41,969 bases of DNA from Candidatus Anammoxibacter sp. (lineage in GTDB: Bacteria; Planctomycetota; Brocadiia; Brocadiales; Anammoxibacteraceae). The notes beneath the pieces are model-generated. The model had not been told where the DNA came from, did no database searches, and saw only the letters and a list, made by a program, of their open reading frames with translations. This document shows positions 26,652 through 34,644 of this stretch, piece after piece. The stretch's first letter is position 1. Each line of letters begins with the position of its first letter. The stretch lies in the NCBI GenBank assembly GCA_021777105.1, contig JAIQZQ010000140.1:1-41969 (forward strand). Reading direction: 5' to 3'. Made by a program: the position numbers and the translations under genes.

Positions 26652-28919
26652 TTACTTTGATTTTAGAACCCAAACTCCATCCCACTCCCCTTCCGGCGGA
26701 TTTGCTTTCATATGCTCGCACCGTTCAATGTACATGTTTGATAGTTTGTCATTTGGATTTCTAACCAACGCTTCTTTAAAGGCGTCAATGCCTTTGTCCC
26801 ATCTGCCGGCGCGAAAGTGCCCGACTCCGTCGTTGAAAAAGTTGACGGTTTCCATCAGATTTGGAAATGTTTCCTCCGTGTGATAATCCAACACTTCAAA
26901 AACTCCCACAGGCTTGGTCTTTCCTTTTACCACAACCAGATCAACGTTTCGCAACCGGTATGTGCCCTTTAATTTTGCCACAGTGTATTCGCTGATCAGG
27001 ATTTGGGCGAAGTACTGTTTACACGCGCTTTCAAGGCGGGCGGCCAGGTTTACGCCGTCTCCTATCATGGTATAGTCCATGCGTTTGGGCGAGCCTATAT
27101 TGCCGGATACAACTGTGCCGCTGTTTAGGCCTATGCCCATATGCACGGACTTTTTGCCTTCGCCGGCGCGTCTGACGTTGTATTCGTTCAGCCCCTTTAT
27201 GCAATTAATGGCGCATCGCACGCCGCGGTCTTCATCATCGTCATGAGGAATCGGCAATCCAAAGCCGGCCATGATGGCGTCTCCGATAAATTTGTCAAGC
27301 ATGCCGCCCTCTTTTGTGATAATGTCCACCATAATTGTGAAATATTCATTTAAAAACTTAACCGTGCCTTGCGGGCCCAACTCTTCAGTTAATGTGGTGA
27401 AACTGCGAATATCCGAGAAGAACACCGTGGCCTCCACGCTCCGGCCGCCAAGCAAATCCTCGCCGCCTTCCATAAGCTGATCGGCCAGGCCGGGATCCAT
27501 GTAACGCGACATGGTGGATTTCATGCGTTTTTCGCTGCTGATATCTTCAATCATCAGCATTGCCCCAAGTAGTTTCTTATCCTTTTCACCGCTGACTAAA
27601 GGGAGCATTGTTATGTTTGATGAAAATTTTTCAACTTTTTCATCCACCGTGCGGGCAAGTTCAACATCAAGAAGGGATATAATTTCCCTGGTTTCAGCCA
27701 CTTTTCCGGCCTTTTCCATAATCCAGCTATTGTCATCGCAAAAGAATTCATCAGCCTGTTTTTTTAATATTTCCTCTGTTGTCACATTAAGAATGCGCAA
27801 CCCTGCTTCATTGCAAGTGACTATCTGCCCTTCATCATTCCAGGTAATAACGCCGTTAGACATGCTTTCAAGCATGCTTTCGTTATAGTTCTTCATGCTC
27901 TGTATATCGTCAAACAACTTTGCGTTTTCAAGCGATATGGCAACCTGCGCGGTAAAGGCCTTTAGGCGCGATTCATCTTCATCGGTAAACACCCCGCCTT
28001 TTTTATTTAAGACCTGGGTAACTCCAATTACCTTGCCGTCTTTATTTATAATAGGAACACAGAGCACCGAGCGCGTGAAGAAACCCGTCTTTTTATCAAA
28101 AGCAGGGTTAAAACGCAGGTCGGCGTATGCGTATGGAATGTTAACAGCCTTGCCTGAAGTAAACACCGTGCCCGCGATGCCGACATTGTTCGGCAAACGA
28201 ATCTCTCCTATGGAATCGCCCATTGCCACCCGTGAAAAAAGCTCGCCGGTTTTCTCGTCATTTAGAAAAAGCGTGCCGCGATCAGCCTTAAGCATGCTCG
28301 TGGCCTCCATCATGACTTTTTGCAGCAACGAGTCTATCTCAATTTCAGATGTTATATCGGACACTACATCTAAAAACTCCATCTCCTGTTTGCGTTTGTT
28401 TTTCATCAACTCAATCCGTTGCGCGCTTTGCAGGGTGATAGCTATTTGCGTTGACATTTGTGAAAGCAGAGATAAATCATCCTCGGTGTAATCGCCGTCT
28501 TTTTTGTTAAGGCATTGAATAACTCCGATAATTTCCCCTTTAGCCGTGCGTATGGGAGCGCAGAGGATCCTTTCCGTCTTATATCCGGTGTCCTTGTCAA
28601 CTGACGAGTCAAAACGTTCGTCTGAGTAAGCGTCATGAATAAGAACGCCGTTGCCGCTGGTGAATACGTGCCCGATAATGCCCTTGTTGTTAAGTATCCT
28701 TATTTCCCTAATTATATCGCCTTGCGCGTATCTGGAATAGAGTTCGCCTGTTTGTTCATCATTTAAAAAGAGGGACGCCCTATCAGAATTAGTCTGTTCA
28801 GAGGCTATGTCAACCGAAGTCCTCAACATCTCATCCATGGTATCGACTGCCGCGACTTTTCTGGAGATGTTAAGCAGCATTTCCAGCTGCGCTAATTTAG
28901 TGTCTTGTTTCTTTTCCAT
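26652..28919 (-). CDS. Class III adenylate cyclase with GAF-GAF-PAS sensory region
   Basis: 755 residues, soluble. Two GAF domains (about 30-170 and 200-345, each with a DRASLFLND or DRGTLFLND segment) suggest an internal duplication. A PAS domain follows (about 350-455, GVITWNDEGQIVTCNEAGL). The class III catalytic domain (about 490-675) has metal-binding aspartates in FFSDIRSF and GDAIMAGFG, the adenine-selecting K in DKFIGDA, and the catalytic N/R pair in GDGVNLAARLES. A short TPR-like helical pair is C-terminal. It should make cAMP in response to ligand binding in the GAF domains. It is coupled by a TAATG overlap to the coiled-coil gene upstream. Confidence 0.93.
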   Translation of the reverse strand: MEKKQDTKLAQLEMLLNISRKVAAVDTMDEMLRTSVDIASEQTNSDRASLFLNDEQTGELYSRYAQGDIIREIRILNNKGIIGHVFTSGNGVLIHDAYSDERFDSSVDKDTGYKTERILCAPIRTAKGEIIGVIQCLNKKDGDYTEDDLSLLSQMSTQIAITLQSAQRIELMKNKRKQEMEFLDVVSDITSEIEIDSLLQKVMMEATSMLKADRGTLFLNDEKTGELFSRVAMGDSIGEIRLPNNVGIAGTVFTSGKAVNIPYAYADLRFNPAFDKKTGFFTRSVLCVPIINKDGKVIGVTQVLNKKGGVFTDEDESRLKAFTAQVAISLENAKLFDDIQSMKNYNESMLESMSNGVITWNDEGQIVTCNEAGLRILNVTTEEILKKQADEFFCDDNSWIMEKAGKVAETREIISLLDVELARTVDEKVEKFSSNITMLPLVSGEKDKKLLGAMLMIEDISSEKRMKSTMSRYMDPGLADQLMEGGEDLLGGRSVEATVFFSDIRSFTTLTEELGPQGTVKFLNEYFTIMVDIITKEGGMLDKFIGDAIMAGFGLPIPHDDDEDRGVRCAINCIKGLNEYNVRRAGEGKKSVHMGIGLNSGTVVSGNIGSPKRMDYTMIGDGVNLAARLESACKQYFAQILISEYTVAKLKGTYRLRNVDLVVVKGKTKPVGVFEVLDYHTEETFPNLMETVNFFNDGVGHFRAGRWDKGIDAFKEALVRNPNDKLSNMYIERCEHMKANPPEGEWDGVWVLKSK

Positions 28920-30121
28920 TATTTTTGTTTCTTTAACTCATTTCGAATGACATTAATCATATCCGGCAATTGAGATTGCTCGCTATCGGCAAATCGCTGA
29001 AGAATGCGTTTAAAAGTTGTTACTTTCTCATTGTGTTTGCTGTTTTGCAGTTCCATTTCATCGCGAATGGCGGTTATAGTTTTTTGAAGCTGCGCAAATT
29101 CCAGATTTGCGTCGGCTTCAGCCATACGCAGACTTTCATCCTTTTCACTGGATATCCGCTCAAGCTGTTCCCTGAGCGCAACAGCTGTTTGCTGAAGGCC
29201 GGCTATATCCTGCGCGCCGTTTACCTCAGCTTCCTGAACGCATTTTTGTTTATCATACTGCAAAGCTCCAAATTCATCCCGCATAGCCTGCACGGTCGCT
29301 TTAAATTGCGCTATCTCCTGATGCCCGCTTAGCTCTGCCTCCTGCACGCATTTTTGTTTTTCAAATTGTAGCGAATCAAGCTCTTCGCGCAGAGCCTGAA
29401 CAGTATCGTGAAGTTGAGCCGCTTCCCGGCTGCCGTTTGCCACCGCCTCCTGCACGCTTGTTTGCTTGTTGTATTGCAGCTCTTCCAAATTTTTGCGCAA
29501 CGCGGCAATAGTATCCTGAAGCTGGCCAATTTCCCGGCTGCCGGCCATAATAGCTTCCTGCACGCGTTGCCGGTTCTCATGCATTATATTATCAATTTCA
29601 TCGCGCAACGCTTGAACCGCTTTTTGCAGCTGCGCAATCTCCCCGCTGCCGTTCGCCACCGTCTCTTGAACCTTTTTGCGCATATTGTACTGCAACTCAT
29701 CCATACCGACGCGCAACGATTGTATTGTTTCCTTTAACTGAGCGATCTCATGCCTGCCGCTAAGTTCCGCTTCCTGGACATCCTTCCTCCTTGCGTGCTG
29801 AAGGTTTTCCATTTCATCGCGCAACGCCGAAGCCGTGTCTTTAAGTTGCTCAACCTCCCGCCGTCCGCTAAGCAAAGCCTCCTGAACGCTTTTGGATTTT
29901 TCAAACTTCAGGTTTTCCAACTCGGCGCGCATAGCGCTAATGGTCCCTTTTAGCTGATCAAGGTCCAACCTTCCACTAGCTTCTGATTCCCGGACGCATT
30001 TTTCTTTTTCCTTGGCAAGGTTTTCAAGCTCTTCCCGCAACGAACAGATTGTCTCTTTCAACAAATTGTTCTCGGAACGCGCTTGTTGTAGTTCATCTGA
30101 ATACGATTTTTCCGTTTCCAT
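28919..30121 (-). CDS. Coiled-coil protein with ten tandem 36-residue repeats
   Basis: About 400 residues, family not recognised. Nearly the whole protein is a tandem repeat of 36 residues with consensus VQEA-x4-G-x2-EIAQL-x2-T-x-QALRDE-x4-Q (about ten copies, the first and last more divergent), followed by a short C-terminal tail ending in KKQK. At DNA level this is a 108-bp period. It lacks a signal peptide and membrane segments. 36 equals two heptads plus two hendecads, which would give a continuous rod-like coiled coil. ATG 30121 has AGGTGA eight bases upstream; GTG 30133 is an alternative. Its stop overlaps the cyclase start (TAATG). A scaffold or length-setting rod for the cyclase is a reasonable guess only. 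Confidence 0.85.
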   Translation of the reverse strand: METEKSYSDELQQARSENNLLKETICSLREELENLAKEKEKCVRESEASGRLDLDQLKGTISAMRAELENLKFEKSKSVQEALLSGRREVEQLKDTASALRDEMENLQHARRKDVQEAELSGRHEIAQLKETIQSLRVGMDELQYNMRKKVQETVANGSGEIAQLQKAVQALRDEIDNIMHENRQRVQEAIMAGSREIGQLQDTIAALRKNLEELQYNKQTSVQEAVANGSREAAQLHDTVQALREELDSLQFEKQKCVQEAELSGHQEIAQFKATVQAMRDEFGALQYDKQKCVQEAEVNGAQDIAGLQQTAVALREQLERISSEKDESLRMAEADANLEFAQLQKTITAIRDEMELQNSKHNEKVTTFKRILQRFADSEQSQLPDMINVIRNELKKQK

Positions 30122-30406
30122 CAGAATATTCACCTGCGGAATTTAAAGTAGATATGATCAAAATAGAAGAAAGTTTTTTAACTTTGTATGCCGCAACCAC
30201 GAATAATAGTAGTATAGCGGGACGTGAAATGCAAACTTATTTTATGGTTTTCCTGCGCTTATTTTTTAACAAATCGTGTTTTTTGCGTAGCCCCTTAGCC
30301 GGCTTGCCGGCGCAAAAAAACAATATAGATCTTTTTGCGGCCGGAAATTGCCTGCGCAACAATCGCCGGCTCCACAAGTTAAAGGCTGTGTCAATAATCT
30401 AAAAGG

Positions 30407-31663
30407 TTATTTTGTCACCTTTAAAATAGCGACTAAACCATGCCCGCACCCTAAGCCGTGTTGCATGCTTGACTCAAGATTTCGCAACGCGTAGCCAAGC
30501 TGCGATTCAATAATATTGGCCCTTGGCTCGCCATACCACATCCACCCCGTGTCTGTAATAACTCTGTCAATCACCATTAAAGAGAACTGCAATGCGCTCG
30601 GAAATTCAGACCAGTTTTCAAGCTCTATCAACTGCATCTCGCCCAATAGGCGCTTATTGCAGAAATCCACAAGAATATTCCAGCTTTTAATCAGCTCATT
30701 TAAAAACGGCGAAACTTTTGGGTGTTCCGGAGCCAAATCATGATCAATAATCAATTTAGAGAGATCCGTTCTCATATAATTTTCATGCAGACAGTTAACA
30801 CCGCGCCTGGTTGATTGCAATCTGGGGTTATAAAGACGCGTGTCTGTGTGGCGCCCTACCAAAATGGAACGGTCAAGTTTTTTAACAATCTCAATCTGCC
30901 CCTTTGTATCCTTGTTTATATCCAGCATCAATTTATCAAGCTCAAAACCGGTCCAGAATCTTATTGGAAAGTGCTCTGTCTCAACTTCATAATCAAGTCC
31001 CAGATGGAGATAGTTCATCGAATAGTCGCGCACCTTCTCCTCCTCGGTTTCAGCGTTCCAGTATTGCGGCCATTCAATTGAATAACGCCCAATCAAGTCC
31101 AAAACAACAAGGCTCTCATTATTGCCGTGTTCGCAAATATCCGTTAAAAGATTCTGCAAGCTCTCTTTGCTCAAATGAGAAAAAGAGCCGTATGATGAAA
31201 AATAGAGATCAAACGGTTTTTCATCCCTGGCTGAGTCAAGGCCGTTTGTAAGATCGCCCTGTATAAAGCGCATATTATCCTCATCCCTAAAGATTTCATT
31301 CCCTTTGTCAACCATTGGTTGGCTTATATCCAGCCCTAAATAACTTTCGATCTCGTCTATAGGCAGAGCGCGGTCATGCAGCAAGCCCAAGTCAAGGTCG
31401 CGCTTGTCAATTCTTGTTAAAAGCTCATACCCCTGCCCGCTCCCGCTTCCCAAGTCTATTATTCTTGTTTTTTCTCCCCTTGCTTTTCTGTCTTCCACCA
31501 GTTTGGTTAAAAAGGGGCGCAAAACAAAACGCGTAAGTTGATCTTCCCAAAAAGTTCTGACATTGTCATGTTTCCCGTACAAGTTGCACGCGCCCAGATC
31601 ATAATCACCCCTGGCAACAGCCTCGGTATATGTCTTAATTTTATCATTATTAGTTGTTATCAT
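30407..31663 (-). CDS. SAM-dependent methyltransferase
   Basis: 418 residues. A clear Rossmann motif I, IIDLGSGSGQGYELL (about 67-81), is followed by YLGLDISQPMVDKG (motif II) and MRFIQGDL, DLYFSSYGSFSHL and VVLDLIG, which are standard class I methyltransferase strands. The C-terminal ~180 residues (from about 240) form an extra domain, with VDRVITDTGWMWYGEPRANI-like features, that I do not recognise. The substrate is unknown. It stands alone, 273 bp from the coiled-coil gene. The upstream AGAGG is about 12 bases from the ATG, a little far. Confidence 0.85.
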   Translation of the reverse strand: MITTNNDKIKTYTEAVARGDYDLGACNLYGKHDNVRTFWEDQLTRFVLRPFLTKLVEDRKARGEKTRIIDLGSGSGQGYELLTRIDKRDLDLGLLHDRALPIDEIESYLGLDISQPMVDKGNEIFRDEDNMRFIQGDLTNGLDSARDEKPFDLYFSSYGSFSHLSKESLQNLLTDICEHGNNESLVVLDLIGRYSIEWPQYWNAETEEEKVRDYSMNYLHLGLDYEVETEHFPIRFWTGFELDKLMLDINKDTKGQIEIVKKLDRSILVGRHTDTRLYNPRLQSTRRGVNCLHENYMRTDLSKLIIDHDLAPEHPKVSPFLNELIKSWNILVDFCNKRLLGEMQLIELENWSEFPSALQFSLMVIDRVITDTGWMWYGEPRANIIESQLGYALRNLESSMQHGLGCGHGLVAILKVTK

Positions 31664-32292
31664 TAAATTTAATGCCTCTTTAAAATTGTAATCGGAACAG
31701 CCCTGAAAGTCTAAAACTCTGCTTTTCCTTATAAATGAACACTGAGCAGCTTGGCTGCTCTAGTGAGAATTATCCTCAATGGGGATAATTTGTCTAATTC
31801 AAAGCTTGAAATTTATTATAAAATATCAAATATTCAACTTAGGGCTCGGAAAGAGCCCTTAAGCCGGCAAGAAAAAATATGCCGCGCAACCGATGTTTAT
31901 GGCTTGATCAAAATTAAAATTGTAATTTTAATCGCGTCCTGAATTTCTCGCCCATGCATATTTATTAACGGCTAAATCGGCCAAAACAACGGGAGATACA
32001 GCTAAACTAAATCTCATTGCAGCCGCCAAGAGTGATCTTGACGTCAGGTTTTGCAGTTGATCATTCGATATGGAACAATTATTAAAGCAAAAATAACGAA
32101 AATAGCAACATTTTTTTGCCTGAATTTGATATTTAATAGTTAGCAAGCGCTTGTATGCCGCCGAAAACTAAAAATAAAAACATATTGAAAAATTCTTGAA
32201 TTTTGCGCAATGTTTCTCTATTATTAAAAAACTACAACTCTATTATTATGAAATAGTATTTTTTAGCGTTTTTGTTTTTAAGGAAATTTGTT
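31664..32292. other. 629-bp intergenic region with repeats and a possible gene relic
   Basis: Holds the two-hairpin element at 31731-31791, a hairpin AGGGCTC-GGAAA-GAGCCCT at 31841-31859, and about 40 plus-strand codons ending at a stop at 32058-32060 (EFLAHAYLLTAKSAKTTGD..). The last read like the end of a helical protein but have no start, so they are probably a relic. The promoter of the lipoprotein gene must also lie here. Nothing else is seen. Confidence 0.5.
31731..31791. repeat. Two-hairpin dispersed element, copy 1
   Basis: Begins TAAATGAACACT, then hairpin GAGCAGC-TTG-GCTGCTC (31744-31760), the conserved spacer TAGTGAGAATTATCC, and a second stem AATTATCC against GGATAATT. The same order recurs at 36511-36570 with the arms of the first hairpin changed to GGCAGC/GCTGCC while pairing is kept. 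Confidence 0.85.
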
Positions 32293-32802
32293 ATGAGAAG
32301 ATCTGTTTTAAATTTAGCGGTTTCAGCTTTTATTATAGTTGTTTTAACCTCGTGCGCCACTGTAAGCAAAAAAGATGGGGTCGCAATAAAAAAAGAGGAC
32401 GACAATATAAGGCCATATCAGCTTGTGGGGATATGGAAAAACGAAAATATGTCTTATACTTTTGACAAGGATGGATACGCGACAATAACCATGGGCATGC
32501 AAACCATTGGCGGGGCCGGCAAATTCAAGGACTCATCCCTAAAATACGAGATTGATTACACTCAAACTCCAATGACGCTTGATCTAGTACATTTTGACAC
32601 CAAAAACAACAGGGTGCGCAACAGGATGGCAATGATAGTCAAGTTTATAACCAAAGATAAAATTCAGGTAAAGACGTTTAACAACGACACTTATCCTGAA
32701 AAATTTGAAGAAAATGATCAGTATTCGCTTTTCTTTGTCAGGGCGGGTGAAGAGAGCGGCGAAGGGGTTGTAAATACCTCCTCCACTAACCCTTCCCACT
32801 AA
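32293..32802 (+). CDS. Outer-membrane or periplasmic lipoprotein, function unknown
   Basis: 169 residues. The N terminus is a lipoprotein signal: basic MRRS, hydrophobic stretch, lipobox LTSC with the lipidated cysteine near residue 21. The mature part (LVGIWKNENMSYTFDKDGYATITMG.., ending FFVRAGEESGEG) is beta-rich and resembles small lipocalin-like or META-type lipoproteins, but I cannot assign a family. ATG 32293 has AAGGAA seven bases upstream; the upstream in-frame ATG at 32272 lacks a site and would spoil the signal. It is alone on its strand. Confidence 0.8.
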   Translation: MRRSVLNLAVSAFIIVVLTSCATVSKKDGVAIKKEDDNIRPYQLVGIWKNENMSYTFDKDGYATITMGMQTIGGAGKFKDSSLKYEIDYTQTPMTLDLVHFDTKNNRVRNRMAMIVKFITKDKIQVKTFNNDTYPEKFEENDQYSLFFVRAGEESGEGVVNTSSTNPSH

Positions 32803-32847
32803 TGAGATTTGCCGGACAACTTGATAGTTATAAGGCTATAAAACAGA

Positions 32848-32876
32848 CAAGTTACAAGGCTCTGCCTTGTAACTTG
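32848..32876. repeat. 13-bp-arm triloop palindrome
   Basis: CAAGTTACAAGGC and its perfect complement enclose a TCT loop. It lies 45 bp past the lipoprotein gene, between convergent genes, and could terminate transcription, but no T-run follows. Its core (GTTACAAGGC..GCCTTGTAAC) recurs at 36408, 36634 and 40303. Confidence 0.9.
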
Positions 32877-32914
32877 GGCTAGGGTAGGGTGATAAGAATC
32901 GCTACGTTGCGCTG

Positions 32915-34489
32915 TTATCTTTCAAAATACCACACTTCATTTACCGCATAAAACTCGTTAAATTTGATTTTTTCAACATCGCTGATTGTCGACCCAAAAT
33001 AGTTAATGACTTTTTCAACATCAGATTGCCTTTGATTATGAGATGCGTTTACATTAACGCAAAAATTGTTGAAGCCGTTAAAAATGATCGCGTATTTTCC
33101 TGAGAAATTATTGGCAAGCAGATCGCCGGCTGCCAAGTCGCGCTCAAATGTTCCCATGATATGCAGGCGGCATATGAAACCGGCCAGTTTGTAAATAAAT
33201 GATATCCTCTTTTCATCCTCTTTAATGCCTGCAAATATATCTTTTATATCTTTTGCGTCCGTAGCAGGCGACATAATCAAATAGCAGTTGTCTCCGCCGG
33301 GCCTAAACGCGTTGCCATGTTCGTCCTTTTTGGCAAAAACGGCAATTGGCTCCGCGGTATTTATTCTGGCTTTTGACAAAGCATTAATATTTTGCCAGCA
33401 TGCAAGCGAAGATCCGGCGGAACCGGAGGAACTATACTCTATAATCCGGATTTCATTTTCATTTTCAGTATCATTTTGTGAATCAGTTGAATCTAAGCGG
33501 TTTATTTTGCCTGTCAAAATATCAGGATTGTGTTTGCTCAAGTAATATCCCTCAAAATCTTGACACTCATGCCTTCTGTATTTGCGCTCGTTTTTAACGC
33601 ATGAATTCCAGACCCTAATCGCCCCTTTGCGCAACAATTTAATCGTCTCCCAGTCCAGAGACTGCATCCACTTTATGAGTTCGCTTTTTGATTCCGGCAA
33701 ACCTGCCTGAGTTGGCCCGCCTTTTAAGTACGCCTTTAAAAAACGCGTCTTGTCGGAAATTGAGAAATCAAATCCCGCCCTGTTCAGCTTTGAAAGCAGC
33801 CAAAATCTATCATCATTCGAAACGCTACCGCAAAGTCCGGCGCGTTCAAAGTCTATCAAATAGACTCGAAAATTTTTGTCCGGCAATCTTTGCGCCAGAA
33901 AATTGTTTAGAGCAAAATCTTCCTGCAAAACCCCCCTATCATGGCTTAATCGCGCGGTTTTTCCAAACTCTTCAATTACAGCATGCCTTTCATTAGGCAG
34001 TGTTTTTGAGTCGCTAAAAAAGTCAAGCAAGTTTACTGAGTTCTCAATGCTTTTTACAATTATTATGCTGGTTTCAAGCAAGCCCATACGCCTTTTTTCA
34101 CCTATGGCAACCTGGACAGCGGTAGGAATCCCCCTATCCGCTATTTCACAGGCGAGAATAAACTCCTGCTTTGTTTTTGAATCGTTAAACAGATGCCTCG
34201 CCTTTACCGAAAGAGAAAGGTCTTTAAACACCTTTGCATACACATCCGGCTTGCCGTCTTTGTCAAAAAGGTTCATCATGCCGAATATCTTCCTTCGACC
34301 GGTTTTAAGCAACGTGAAATTTATCAGATCATGGCTCTTGGCTCGTTCTGTTCCACTAGCGGAAACATACTTAAACAACGCATCCAGCTTGCAATACAAA
34401 TCATTTTTATCAATAGATTCATACCCTGGAATGTTTTTTGAAATTTCCCAGCACACCCCGTTGATTTTCTTTTTAATTAAATCCGCCAT
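32915..34489 (-). CDS. Tandem kinase / pseudokinase (Kdo/WaaP-like fold)
   Basis: 524 residues with two protein-kinase-like halves resembling lipopolysaccharide-core kinases. The first half has an ATP-lysine candidate in DVYAKVFKDL, a catalytic-loop-like SHDRGVLQEDFALNN (about 180-193) and a metal-binding LIDFERAG (about 209). The second half keeps the layout (RLHIMGTFERDLAAGDLL) but where DFG/DFE is expected it reads FNGFNNF, so it is probably inactive. No signal peptide. It is the last gene of the minus-strand module B run, 140 bp after the histidine kinase. It may phosphorylate a lipid-A or sugar substrate, or a protein. The kinase-fold call is fairly firm; the substrate is a guess. Confidence 0.75.
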   Translation of the reverse strand: MADLIKKKINGVCWEISKNIPGYESIDKNDLYCKLDALFKYVSASGTERAKSHDLINFTLLKTGRRKIFGMMNLFDKDGKPDVYAKVFKDLSLSVKARHLFNDSKTKQEFILACEIADRGIPTAVQVAIGEKRRMGLLETSIIIVKSIENSVNLLDFFSDSKTLPNERHAVIEEFGKTARLSHDRGVLQEDFALNNFLAQRLPDKNFRVYLIDFERAGLCGSVSNDDRFWLLSKLNRAGFDFSISDKTRFLKAYLKGGPTQAGLPESKSELIKWMQSLDWETIKLLRKGAIRVWNSCVKNERKYRRHECQDFEGYYLSKHNPDILTGKINRLDSTDSQNDTENENEIRIIEYSSSGSAGSSLACWQNINALSKARINTAEPIAVFAKKDEHGNAFRPGGDNCYLIMSPATDAKDIKDIFAGIKEDEKRISFIYKLAGFICRLHIMGTFERDLAAGDLLANNFSGKYAIIFNGFNNFCVNVNASHNQRQSDVEKVINYFGSTISDVEKIKFNEFYAVNEVWYFER

Positions 34490-34504
34490 TATTTATCCCA
34501 ATTC

Positions 34505-34644
34505 TGTTTTACCCGGGCTTGCCCTAATTGTTGGTTCAAGTCTCTGACTTGAACCAAACTGACCTAAACTATGCTCCGCATAGAATAAATTAAAAAATTC
34601 CGAATGCTTTTAAGAATACTTGTTATGTTTTACCCGGGTTTGCC
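34505..34644. repeat. 19-bp direct duplication bracketing two palindromes
   Basis: TGTTTTACCCGGGCTTGCC at 34505-34523 and 34626-34644 (one mismatch). The second copy includes the stop and last codons of the histidine kinase gene (GKPG-stop). Between them lie two perfect triloop hairpins: a 12-bp-arm one at 34531-34557 (TTGGTTCAAGTC with TCT loop) and CTATGC-TCC-GCATAG at 34569-34583. The arrangement looks like a ~100-bp insertion with duplicated flanks. Confidence 0.85.

Noticed and set aside
28919..30121. Collagen-like or phage tail-fibre protein
   Set aside because: The 36-residue period is helical coiled coil with no G-x-y repeats, and no phage genes are near.
31928..32146. 72-codon minus-strand frame
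   Set aside because: The opposite strand of the same stretch reads at least as protein-like, there is no ribosome site, and neither reading matches a family.
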